A stretch of DNA of 64,000 bases. Origin: Sodalinema lacuna_A. Lineage in GTDB: Bacteria > Cyanobacteriota > Cyanobacteriia > Cyanobacteriales > Geitlerinemataceae. A program made the position numbers and the translations under genes. The stretch is from NCBI GenBank assembly GCA_900149785.2, contig FSSI02000011.1:43753-107752 (forward strand), given 5' to 3'. How positions within the stretch are numbered: position 1 is the first letter of the stretch; each line of letters begins with the position of its first letter. This document shows positions 17,099 through 24,898 of this stretch, one piece after another. The notes beneath the pieces were generated by a model. The model made no database searches. It was given only the letters and a program-made list of their open reading frames with translations, and was not told the origin of the DNA.

Positions 17099-17183
17099 GG
17101 GGGTGTGGCGGAATGGTAGACGCTACGGACTTAAAATCCGTTGACTGGTGACAGTCGTGTGGGTTCAAGTCCCACCACCCCCA
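17099..17183 (+). tRNA. trnL-UAA: tRNA-Leu (anticodon UAA), intronless
   Basis: The acceptor stem GGGGGTG (17099-17105) pairs with CACCCCC (17176-17182), with the discriminator A at 17183. There is a long variable arm (GACTGGTGACAGTC), as expected for leucine, and a T-arm GTGGGTTCAAGTCCCAC. The anticodon loop reads CTTAAAA in an intact stem (ACGGA/TCCGT). CCA is not encoded. No group I intron interrupts the anticodon, although many cyanobacterial copies carry one. A T-run follows and probably ends transcription. Confidence 0.97.
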
Positions 17184-17196
17184 TTTTTTTGTGAAT

Positions 17197-18150
17197 CTAT
17201 GACGGTTGTGCCGGACTTGCGGTTTGCTCAGGTTGGGCCGCTTCCTGCAACTGTTTGCGGTCAATATAGCCGAAACCAGGGTTTTGGTCCCAGTATCGTA
17301 GCAAGGCCTCGCCACAATGCTGAATTTCCAAGAAATTGGCGTTTTCAAAAGCCGGTTTATAGACTCGGAATGTCTCCATCAACCCCAGCGTGGCGCAGCT
17401 TTCTAAACCACTAATAAACTGTCGAGAATAGTTCATAAAATGGGGTTGTTGACTCCAGTATTCCATTTGTTGGGCATTGAGAAAAAAGCAGCCAGAATGA
17501 GGATCTTTAGCCCGATTAAAGGTTAAAAGTTGCCCCATAAACTGTGCCGATAGAACTTGATTGTCGCTAAAATTATGGGGACAATCCGCAAAGTTTTGGC
17601 TAATACATTCAAAGTCGGGATCGACATAAACCTTGGCCGGATCTCCTTGTTGCGCGACCTCAAAACGGTTTGGTTGCAAGACCGCTTGATCGCCGAGATG
17701 TTGATTGAACCAGTTAAGTTTTTGGAAAAAGTAGGCATCTCGGAGAATTAAATCATCTTCGAGATAGCCGTAATAATCATAGAATCCCAACTGGCGCTTG
17801 AGTGTTAAATGGCAGCCAAGTCCTAAGTTTTTGGGATCTTCTAACGAGAACGATTCTTGCAGAAACACGTTTGAGGGTAAGGGGAGTTTCTCCAAGAGAT
17901 GGAAATCCCCCGTCGTACAGAGGACAATATCGAGATCAACTTGCGTGCGAGTATTAGCCGGCTGGGGTTCGAGGCGCAAGCGATCGCGATCGTGAGCATA
18001 ATAGCGCCCAACGGGACCCAACGTTTCGTAGAGCGATCGCACACAACGAGTCAAGGCCTCAATCCGAGGTTGAGGATTCCGTTGCAAGGAGCCATGAGGG
18101 CCAGACCCCTGAGGATTAAAATAGTGAGGGATAGTTAGGAGAACACGCAC
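17197..18150 (-). CDS. Glycosyltransferase-like conserved protein
   Basis: This encodes 317 residues from a GTG start. The first residues MRVLLTIPHYFNP and an acidic GYLEDDLILRD motif (around residues 128-138) resemble GT-A glycosyltransferases, in which the DxD-like acid group binds the metal-nucleotide sugar. The remainder (FDYYGYL-type aromatic stretches, a HSGCFFLNAQQMEYW segment, EIQHCGEAL) does not match a family I can name with certainty. No signal peptide or membrane segment is seen. It lies directly after the tRNA on the opposite strand, with no operon partner. Confidence 0.55.
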   Translation of the reverse strand: MRVLLTIPHYFNPQGSGPHGSLQRNPQPRIEALTRCVRSLYETLGPVGRYYAHDRDRLRLEPQPANTRTQVDLDIVLCTTGDFHLLEKLPLPSNVFLQESFSLEDPKNLGLGCHLTLKRQLGFYDYYGYLEDDLILRDAYFFQKLNWFNQHLGDQAVLQPNRFEVAQQGDPAKVYVDPDFECISQNFADCPHNFSDNQVLSAQFMGQLLTFNRAKDPHSGCFFLNAQQMEYWSQQPHFMNYSRQFISGLESCATLGLMETFRVYKPAFENANFLEIQHCGEALLRYWDQNPGFGYIDRKQLQEAAQPEQTASPAQPS

Positions 18151-18427
18151 GGCTTTAAGCTAGGATGACAAAAATCGTCATTGATTATCCCATGCTCTGG
18201 TTGATTCGCCCCAATACCCGAGTATCGCCCCCGAAGCGCCCTCCATCTCCCGCGTCACCCAAACCCGTCCACAAATTTCTCCTCTCGTCAGGCTTCCCCC
18301 CGTGAGATCCGAGCCGTTGTCAGTTAAGATGGAAGTTTCGAGTTTCGACAAACATGCAATTTTATCGCAGATATTATCCTGCGCGACATTGACGTTAGTC
18401 CGTTAGATATCAATTAAGGAGCCTGCT

Positions 18428-19726
18428 TTGGTTTATACGACACTAAAAACAACCAAGTCGGAAGAAATCTTTGCCGCTGCCCAAAAACTTATGCCCGGTG
18501 GCGTGAGTTCGCCGGTGCGAGCCTTTAAATCCGTTGGCGGTCAACCCATCGTCTTTGACCGAGTAAAAGGTGCTTATGTGTGGGACGTCGATGGCAACCA
18601 ATACATTGACTATGTGGGGACTTGGGGGCCAGCCATCTGTGGCCATGCCAATCCAGACGTTATTGGTGCTTTACGGGAAGCCTTAGAGAAAGGAACCAGT
18701 TTCGGCGCTCCCTGCTACCTGGAAAATGTCCTGGCTGAAATGGTCATTGACGCTGTTCCTTCGATTGAGATGGTGCGGTTTGTCAACTCCGGAACTGAAG
18801 CCTGCATGGGGGTGTTGCGCTTGATGCGGGCCTTCACCGGGCGCGAGAAAATCATTAAATTCCAAGGCTGCTATCACGGCCATGCCGATAGCTTCCTGGT
18901 TCAAGCCGGGTCCGGGGTCGCCACCCTAGGCTTGCCCGACTCTCCTGGGGTTCCGAAGGCGGCCACAAGCGCCACCTTAACCGCGCCTTATAACGACCTC
19001 GAAGCCGTCAAGGACTTGTTTAAGAACAATCCTGATGAGATTGCTGGGGTCATCCTCGAACCCGTCGTTGGCAACTCGGGCTTTATTCTTCCCGATGCCG
19101 GGTTCCTAGAAGGCCTGCGGGAACTCACCCAAGACAACGGCGCATTATTGGTCTTTGACGAAGTGATGACTGGCTTCCGGATTTCCTATGGGGGCGCTCA
19201 GGAACGCTTCGGGGTGACTCCCGACTTGACCACCCTCGGTAAAATTATCGGGGGCGGCCTACCCGTTGGCGCTTATGGTGGTCGCGCCGATATTATGTCC
19301 ATGGTGGCCCCCGCTGGCCCCATGTACCAAGCCGGAACCCTCTCGGGGAATCCTTTAGCCATGACCGCTGGGATTAAGACCCTCGAACACCTGCAAAAAT
19401 CCGGGGTGTATGAGCAACTGCATGAGAAAACCAAGCGGCTCTCGGATGGGTTACTGAACGCCGCCCAAGAAGCCGGCCATACTGTCTGTGGTGGCTCCCT
19501 CAGTGCCATGTTTGGCTTGTTCTTCTGTGAAGGACCGGTGCATAACTATGAGGATGCTAAGCTGTCGGACGCTACGAAATTTGGCAATTTCCACCGTGGT
19601 ATGTTGGAACGGGGAATTTATCTAGCGCCGTCTCAGTTTGAAGCTGGGTTTACGTCCTTAGCTCACAGCGATGAGGATATTGACCGCACTATCGCCGTGG
19701 CCCGTGAGGTTTTCGCGAGCCTCTAA
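18428..19726 (+). CDS. hemL: Glutamate-1-semialdehyde 2,1-aminomutase
   Basis: This converts glutamate-1-semialdehyde to 5-aminolevulinate, the precursor of heme, chlorophyll and bilins, in the cytoplasm. The 432 residues show MPGGVSSPVRAFKSVGG at the start, FVNSGTEACMGVLRLMRA for PLP phosphate contacts, FDEVMTGFRI, and the Schiff-base lysine in TTLGKIIGGGLPVGAYGG. Length is normal. I chose the TTG at 18428, six bases after AAGGAG; no upstream ATG fits. It stands alone between a glycosyltransferase-like gene and psbQ, and a strong hairpin (19753-19785) follows. Confidence 0.96.
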   Translation: MVYTTLKTTKSEEIFAAAQKLMPGGVSSPVRAFKSVGGQPIVFDRVKGAYVWDVDGNQYIDYVGTWGPAICGHANPDVIGALREALEKGTSFGAPCYLENVLAEMVIDAVPSIEMVRFVNSGTEACMGVLRLMRAFTGREKIIKFQGCYHGHADSFLVQAGSGVATLGLPDSPGVPKAATSATLTAPYNDLEAVKDLFKNNPDEIAGVILEPVVGNSGFILPDAGFLEGLRELTQDNGALLVFDEVMTGFRISYGGAQERFGVTPDLTTLGKIIGGGLPVGAYGGRADIMSMVAPAGPMYQAGTLSGNPLAMTAGIKTLEHLQKSGVYEQLHEKTKRLSDGLLNAAQEAGHTVCGGSLSAMFGLFFCEGPVHNYEDAKLSDATKFGNFHRGMLERGIYLAPSQFEAGFTSLAHSDEDIDRTIAVAREVFASL

Positions 19727-19752
19727 CCCTCGCCAAAAAACATCGCAAAATG

Positions 19753-19785
19753 AGAGGGGGCAAACTCCCGGAGTTTGCCCCCTCT
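19753..19785. terminator. Strong hairpin after hemL
   Basis: A perfect 15-bp stem, AGAGGGGGCAAACTC against GAGTTTGCCCCCTCT, closes over a 3-nt loop 27 bp after the hemL stop. No T-run follows, so it may be a transcript-stabilising structure instead of a full intrinsic terminator, but it is the likely 3' end of hemL mRNA. Confidence 0.65.
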
Positions 19786-19920
19786 GACGGCTTGATTCCC
19801 TCGTAGAGATGAGGGGGATACTCATAGAATCAGCCAGAACAGATAGGACGAATTAAAAACCTGAAACGCTTACACTGTAGGCGTTTTATTTGTTTTTAGC
19901 GCCAATGCTAAAGAGTTGTC

Positions 19921-20004
19921 CGTGAACTCTCAAACGTGAACTCTGGAGCGTGAACTCTGGAGCGTGAACTCTGGAGCGTGAACTCTGGAGCGTGAACTCT
20001 GGAG
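19921..20004. repeat. Six 14-bp tandem repeats ending at the psbQ stop codon
   Basis: The unit CGTGAACTCTGGAG is repeated five times exactly (19935-20004), preceded by one divergent unit (CGTGAACTCTCAAA, 19921-19934). A further partial copy (CGTTAACT) contains the TAA stop of psbQ (minus strand). The array therefore lies directly in the psbQ 3' untranslated region and may have grown out of the gene end. Confidence 0.95.
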
Positions 20005-20006
20005 CG

Positions 20007-20519
20007 TTAACTGTTGGCATCCGCCGTTACATCAGGAAGCAACTCTAGGAAAGCATCTAAGTCCGCCACCGTTTCTTGGTAGTTTTTGGTAGCCGTTTTA
20101 TAGTCTGCGGTTTCAGCGGCTAGGCTAATGGCTTCGAGGTGACGGAAGACATCTCGGGCTAACTCGCGGCCCCGAGGTTGGTCTTGGGGGAGTAGATTAC
20201 GGTTAAACAGGCTCATATCCTGACGAAGTGTTCCCAGGGGACCATGGATAAAGTTGTCCACATAGATCCAATCCTCAGCTTGGATGAGTTCTTCGAGTTC
20301 TCCCATGCGATCGCGCATTCCTTGGATATCACTAGCATAGGACTCCAAACGCTGCACCAGATCCGGGGTGTAGGTGGGAGCTTGGGTTTGAGGTGCAGCG
20401 CCACAACTGGCGAGAAACAGCATCATCACGGCCAGCAGACTCAGTAGGAGGGAACGAGAACGCGAGCCTATGCCAAACATGGATTTAATCGACTGCATTT
20501 TAGACATTATTTTAGACAT
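20007..20519 (-). CDS. psbQ: Photosystem II lipoprotein PsbQ (CyanoQ)
   Basis: This 170-residue lipoprotein has a hydrophobic signal (SLLLSLLAVMMLFLASC) with the lipobox LASC, acylated cysteine at 39. The mature four-helix bundle (YTPDLVQRLESYASDIQGMR, IQAEDWIYVDNFIHGPLGTL, REL ARDVFRHLEAIS, KNYQETVADLDAFLELLP) is typical of cyanobacterial PsbQ on the lumenal face of photosystem II. The first codons hold a 12-bp duplication (MSKIMSKM), so starts at 20519, 20507 or 20498 are possible. It is divergent from purD across 152 bp, with a 14-bp repeat array at its 3' end. Confidence 0.93.
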   Translation of the reverse strand: MSKIMSKMQSIKSMFGIGSRSRSLLLSLLAVMMLFLASCGAAPQTQAPTYTPDLVQRLESYASDIQGMRDRMGELEELIQAEDWIYVDNFIHGPLGTLRQDMSLFNRNLLPQDQPRGRELARDVFRHLEAISLAAETADYKTATKNYQETVADLDAFLELLPDVTADANS

Positions 20520-20671
20520 GGATTCTCTGCAAACTCGATCATTCTACCGAAATTTGGACATCGGCCCCAAAAGCGGCGATAGAAAATGGTTTGCGGCGCG
20601 TCAGTAGGTTAAAATCAGGCTTGGCAGGATATGGCGATCGCCCCAGTCGGGTCGTCGGTTAGGAGGTTCAC

Positions 20672-21949
20672 TTGAACGTATTAGTCATTGGTAACGGTGG
20701 TCGTGAACATGCGATCGCGTGGAAATTGCTTCAGTCGAAGCGCGTCAACAAGGTGTTTTGTGTTCCCGGTAATGGAGGCACAGCCAGCCTGGCGAACTGC
20801 TTTAACCTGGCCATGTCCGTCACGGATTTTGAAGGTATCGCTCGGTTTGCTCAGGTTCAAGGCTGTCCCTTCGTCGTTGTTGGCCCTGAATTACCCCTAG
20901 CGATGGGTATTACCGATTATCTGCAAGAGCGAGGCGTGGCCGTGTTTGGTCCCACTCAAGCCGGGGCGCAGCTTGAAGCCAGTAAAGCCTGGGCCAAAAC
21001 CCTCATGGTCGAGGCCGGCATTCCCACCGCTGAATCCGCCACCTTTGAGCGTCAAGATAGCCAAGCGGCCAAAGACTACGTGCAACGTATGGGGGCGCCG
21101 ATTGTCGTCAAAGCCGATGGCTTAGCGGCCGGGAAAGGGGTCACCGTAGCCCAAACCATCGAAGCGGCCCACGCCGCCATTGATGAGATTGCCGGGGGAC
21201 GCTTCCAAGACGCGGGCCAGACTCTGGTCATTGAAGAATTTTTGACGGGCCAGGAAGTCTCCGTGTTAGCCCTCTGCGACGGTAAAACGGTGGTTCCTCT
21301 GCTGCCGGCCCAAGACCACAAACCCATTGGGGAAGGGGATACCGGAGCCAATACCGGCGGAATGGGCGTCTATGCCCCCACCCCAGTCTTATCGACAGCC
21401 GGCATGGAACAGGTCCAAACGCAAATCCTCGATCGCACCCTAGCGGCCCTACAAGAACGTGGCATCGACTATCGCGGTATCTTATATGCTGGGCTGATGG
21501 TGAGCGACTCGGGAGAGATTAAGGTCTTAGAGTTTAACTGTCGCTTCGGTGACCCGGAAACCCAAGCGGTGTTACCGTTACTCGAAACCCCCCTCGATAC
21601 CTTGTTACAGGCCTGCGTTGACCAAACCTTAGCCCAACAGCCCCCCCTAGAGTGGAATCCAGGGGCCGCCGTCTGTGTGGTGATGGCCTCAGGGGGCTAT
21701 CCCGGAGACTATGAAAAGGGTAAAGCCATTAGCGGAATTGCCGAGGCTGAGGAGGCGGGTGCGATCGTCTTTCATGCCGGAACCCAACTGAAACAACAAC
21801 AACTCCTCACCAGTGGCGGACGGGTGTTAGGGGTGACGGCGGTGGCCGAAAACTTCCCTGGGGCGATCGCCGCTGCCTACGCCGCCGTAGAGAAAATTGA
21901 ATTTGAAAATGCCTATTTCCGCACCGATATTGGCTATCGGATTCGTTGA
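20672..21949 (+). CDS. purD: Phosphoribosylamine-glycine ligase
   Basis: This ATP-grasp enzyme joins glycine to phosphoribosylamine, the second step of purine synthesis. The 425 residues begin MNVLVIGNGGREHAIAWKL and show the family stretches AAGKGVTVAQ, VIEEFLTGQEVSVLALCDG, DTGANTGGMGVYAPTP and LEFNCRFGDPETQAVLPLL (metal and ATP ligands). The start is the TTG at 20672, directly preceded by AGGAGG; no ATG fits. An intrinsic terminator follows at 21981-22025. purH lies 20 kb away at 41848-43395, so the pathway is not clustered. Confidence 0.96.
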   Translation: MNVLVIGNGGREHAIAWKLLQSKRVNKVFCVPGNGGTASLANCFNLAMSVTDFEGIARFAQVQGCPFVVVGPELPLAMGITDYLQERGVAVFGPTQAGAQLEASKAWAKTLMVEAGIPTAESATFERQDSQAAKDYVQRMGAPIVVKADGLAAGKGVTVAQTIEAAHAAIDEIAGGRFQDAGQTLVIEEFLTGQEVSVLALCDGKTVVPLLPAQDHKPIGEGDTGANTGGMGVYAPTPVLSTAGMEQVQTQILDRTLAALQERGIDYRGILYAGLMVSDSGEIKVLEFNCRFGDPETQAVLPLLETPLDTLLQACVDQTLAQQPPLEWNPGAAVCVVMASGGYPGDYEKGKAISGIAEAEEAGAIVFHAGTQLKQQQLLTSGGRVLGVTAVAENFPGAIAAAYAAVEKIEFENAYFRTDIGYRIR

Positions 21950-21980
21950 CAACTGCCGAAATGGGCAAAAACAAACGCTA

Positions 21981-22025
21981 ATCTCCCCTCTCTTGGTCTG
22001 CGATTGAAACGGGGAGATTTTTTTT
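21981..22025 (+). terminator. Intrinsic terminator after purD
   Basis: An 8-bp stem ATCTCCCC/GGGGAGAT encloses a 22-nt loop and is followed by eight T residues. It lies 32 bp after the purD stop on the same strand and separates purD from the urea-transport promoter. Confidence 0.88.
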
Positions 22026-22076
22026 GACCCTCTTGACAACTCATCAATTTTGTAATTGAAGTCATGGATTTATAAC

Positions 22077-22119
22077 TGTAGCCTACGCTACATTTACAAA
22101 GCGTCAATTCCTCTAGGAT
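22077..22119 (+). promoter_or_regulatory. NtcA-activated class II promoter of urtA
   Basis: The perfect palindromic NtcA site TGTA-N8-TACA lies at 22077-22092 and a -10 box TAGGAT at 22114-22119. With a start near 22126 the site centre falls at about -41.5, the standard class II spacing of NtcA promoters. NtcA is the cyanobacterial nitrogen regulator and urea-transport genes are known targets, so nitrogen limitation should induce urtABCDE. Sequence and spacing are seen; binding is inferred. Confidence 0.88.
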
Positions 22120-22259
22120 ACAGTCCTAGATCAAGACTCCGGGACAAAGATTCAAGACAAACCATCTTGATAACACTGGACAAACGTTCATCCTATAAAG
22201 TCCGGGTTTCCCATTAGAGACTGGTGACGGTTTACTATTTTTAAGCGAAGAGACTGAAT

Positions 22260-23555
22260 ATGAGCAAAGGTTTAGGACGGCGTAAATTTTTATGGTATGG
22301 TTCAGCCGCATTTGGAACCAGTTTAATCCTCAAAGCCTGTGCCGACCCTAACAGCCCCACCACGGGCGAGGGTACAGCCGATAGTGACACCATCAAAGTT
22401 GGGATTCTCCATTCTCTCAGTGGCACAATGGCCATTAGTGAAACTACCGTTGTTGAAGCTGAACAATTAGCCATCAAAGAAATTAACGCCAATGGTGGCG
22501 TTGGAGGCAAACAAATCCAGGCGATCGTCGAAGATGGGGCGTCTGACTGGCCCACCTTTGCCGAGAAAGCCGAGAAACTCATCGACCAAGATGGGGTCGC
22601 CGTGGTCTTCGGCTGTTGGACATCTGCCAGCCGTCAGGCGGTGAAAGATGTCTTTGAAACCAAAGATCATATGCTTTGGTATCCTGTCCAATATGAAGGA
22701 CAAGAATGCTCCAAAAACATCTTCTACACTGGGGCTGCCCCCAACCAGCAAATTGAGCCAGCGGTACAGTGGCTACTCGACAACAAAGGTGATGAGTTCT
22801 TCCTCGTCGGGTCTGACTATGTGTTCCCCCGCACCGCAAACACCATCATCAAAGAACAACTCGCGGCCGAAGGCGGAACCGTGGTTGGGGAAGACTATAT
22901 GCCCCTCGGGAGTACAGAAGTCACCCCGATTATTACCAAAATTCAACAGGCCCTGCCCGATGGAGGCGTGATTTTTAACACCCTCAACGGCGATAGCAAC
23001 GTGGCCTTTTTCACCCAAATGCAAGGGGCGGGTATGGACCCCGAACGCTATCCGGTCATGTCGGTGAGTGTGGCTGAAGAAGAAGTCCGCCAAATTGGTG
23101 TCGATCTTTTGGTGGGTCATTATGCGGCTTGGAACTACTTCCAAACTGTGGAAACCCCGGAAAATGAGACCTGGGTTGAAGCCTTCAAAGCTGAATATGG
23201 AGAAGACCGCGTCACCAACGATCCCATGGAAGCGGCGTACATTATGGTCTATCTCTGGAAACAAGCCGTTGAACAGTCCGGTGATGCCTATGATCTCGAA
23301 GCAGTACGGGCCGCCGCCATCGGTCAGTCCTTAGCCGCCCCTGAGGGTCCGGTGACGATGAATGCTAACCATCACCTCTCGAAAACGGTGCGAATTGGTC
23401 AGGTTCGCGACGATGGCCTGTTTGACATTGTTTGGTCTACAGATGGCCCGGTTGACCCCCAACCTTGGAACCAATATGTTCCCGATACGAAAGGCTATGC
23501 CTGTGACTGGAGTGACCCGAGTAAAGGGGAGCGGTTTAGACTCGACGAGGTTTAG
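22260..23555 (+). CDS. urtA: Urea ABC transporter substrate-binding protein
   Basis: This 431-residue periplasmic urea-binding protein of the amide/branched-chain amino-acid family shows IKVGILHSLSGTMAISETTV, IKEINANGGVGGKQIQAIVE, VFGCWTSASRQAVKDVFE and YPVQYEGQECSKNIFYTGA. The N-terminus combines a twin-arginine motif (GRRKFLW, residues 6-12) with a lipobox ending in LKAC (Cys27), suggesting Tat export followed by lipidation. It is the first gene of urtABCDE behind an NtcA promoter. A hairpin at 23605-23634 separates it from urtB, which may keep more of this binding protein relative to the membrane components. Confidence 0.96.
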   Translation: MSKGLGRRKFLWYGSAAFGTSLILKACADPNSPTTGEGTADSDTIKVGILHSLSGTMAISETTVVEAEQLAIKEINANGGVGGKQIQAIVEDGASDWPTFAEKAEKLIDQDGVAVVFGCWTSASRQAVKDVFETKDHMLWYPVQYEGQECSKNIFYTGAAPNQQIEPAVQWLLDNKGDEFFLVGSDYVFPRTANTIIKEQLAAEGGTVVGEDYMPLGSTEVTPIITKIQQALPDGGVIFNTLNGDSNVAFFTQMQGAGMDPERYPVMSVSVAEEEVRQIGVDLLVGHYAAWNYFQTVETPENETWVEAFKAEYGEDRVTNDPMEAAYIMVYLWKQAVEQSGDAYDLEAVRAAAIGQSLAAPEGPVTMNANHHLSKTVRIGQVRDDGLFDIVWSTDGPVDPQPWNQYVPDTKGYACDWSDPSKGERFRLDEV

Positions 23556-23604
23556 GTCGAGGGTTTCACATTTAACGCCCCTAGGGCGACGGTAGGCCCC
23601 ACTG

Positions 23605-23634
23605 GTGTTGAGGTCAGCGACCTGACTTCAACAC
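23605..23634 (+). promoter_or_regulatory. Intercistronic hairpin between urtA and urtB
   Basis: The arms GTGTTGAGGTCAG (23605-23617) and CTGACTTCAACAC (23622-23634) pair over a 4-nt loop with one G-U pair. Only a short T-rich stretch follows. In binding-protein transporter operons such structures commonly stabilise the first message segment or partly terminate, which fits excess UrtA; that role is inferred. Confidence 0.65.
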
Positions 23635-23678
23635 TCCTCTTTATTGCAGATTTATTGCAGAACTGTTAATCACGACCC

Positions 23679-24839
23679 ATGATCGAGCTTGCTGTTGGTA
23701 TTTTTAACGGCATTGGCATCGGGTCAGTCTTGTTGATCGCAGCGTTAGGTTTAGCGATTGTGTTTGGGCTGATGGGTGTTATTAACTTGGCTCACGGTGA
23801 GTTAATGATGCTGGGTGCTTATGCCACGTTTGTCGTGCAAAATCTCTTCCGAGATTTGGGCGATGGTGTGTTTGGACTCTATATTTTTGTGGCCTTGCCG
23901 GTGGCCTTTTTGGTGTCGGCGTTAGCTGGGTTGATTTTGGAACGGGGGGTGATTCGCTTTTTGTATGGACGACCCCTGGAAACGCTGTTGGCCACTTGGG
24001 GGGTGAGTTTGATTTTGCGCCAGTTGGTGCGGAGTGTGAATTGGCTGTTGGCGATCGCGATTGTCCTCTTTTGCGCCCTCTTTTTTGGTGGCCTCTGGGC
24101 CTTACGTCGTCGGCCCAACTGGGAGGAAATCCGGGGCTGGGCGATCGCCGTTCTCTTACCCCTGTCCCTGGCCATTAGCGCCCTAGTCGGCTGGGCGATG
24201 ACGGGAGTCGAGGCCCTGGCTAGTCCCTGGTTTGGTCCGCGTAATGTGGATGTGACTGCCCCGGAGTGGCTGCGAGGAGGTTTAGAGATGGGAGTGTATC
24301 AACTGCCTTATTCGCGGATGTTCATTATTGTTCTCACCGTTCTGTGTCTCCTGGGAATCTATTGGTTCCTAAATCGCTCTGATTGGGGATTACGGATTCG
24401 TTCCGTCACGCAAAATCGCGAGATGAGTGCCTGTTTAGGGATTCCGACAGACACGGTGGATGCCCTCACCTTTGCCCTGGGGTCGGGGTTAGCGGGAATC
24501 GCCGGCTGTGCGATTACATTCCTCGGTTCCGTCGGTCCGAATATCGGGCAAAACTACATTGTCGATACCTTTATGGTGGTCGTCGTCGGGGGAGTGGGGA
24601 ATATCTTTGGGGCAATTATCGCGGCCTTTGCGATCGGCATTAGTAGCTATCTTTTCGGGTCTGGGGCTTTAGCGCGGTTGTTTGGGGAGGTTGACTCTCT
24701 ACAGTTTCTGGCTGATTTTCTAGGCTTTTTTGCCTCAACCAGTATGGCAAAAGTGATGGTCTTCGCCCTGATTATTGCCTTCCTACAAGTGAAGCCCTCA
24801 GGAATCTTTCCCCAAAAAGGACGAACCGCTGAATTGTAG
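23679..24839 (+). CDS. urtB: Urea ABC transporter permease UrtB
   Basis: This 386-residue inner-membrane permease of the LivH family has about nine to ten membrane segments, starting LAVGIFNGIGIGSVLLIAAL, with the family motif GLMGVINLAHGELMMLGAY and the ATPase-coupling loop near IRSVTQNREMSACLGIPTD. The central insertion (residues about 120-190) is usual in UrtB. It lies 123 bp after urtA, on the same strand as urtCDE, and with UrtC forms the urea channel. Confidence 0.95.
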   Translation: MIELAVGIFNGIGIGSVLLIAALGLAIVFGLMGVINLAHGELMMLGAYATFVVQNLFRDLGDGVFGLYIFVALPVAFLVSALAGLILERGVIRFLYGRPLETLLATWGVSLILRQLVRSVNWLLAIAIVLFCALFFGGLWALRRRPNWEEIRGWAIAVLLPLSLAISALVGWAMTGVEALASPWFGPRNVDVTAPEWLRGGLEMGVYQLPYSRMFIIVLTVLCLLGIYWFLNRSDWGLRIRSVTQNREMSACLGIPTDTVDALTFALGSGLAGIAGCAITFLGSVGPNIGQNYIVDTFMVVVVGGVGNIFGAIIAAFAIGISSYLFGSGALARLFGEVDSLQFLADFLGFFASTSMAKVMVFALIIAFLQVKPSGIFPQKGRTAEL

Positions 24840-24898
24840 TGAATTTGTCTATGAATTTATCCCGGTTTAGGAGTTGACGAAAACCTTTAAGTGTGATA

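Noticed and set aside
19921..20004. 14-bp repeats considered as a CRISPR array
   Set aside because: The units are contiguous with no spacers and far too short; no cas gene is present.
22773..23264. 163-codon minus-strand open frame
   Set aside because: It is a shadow of urtA, which is conserved along its whole length.
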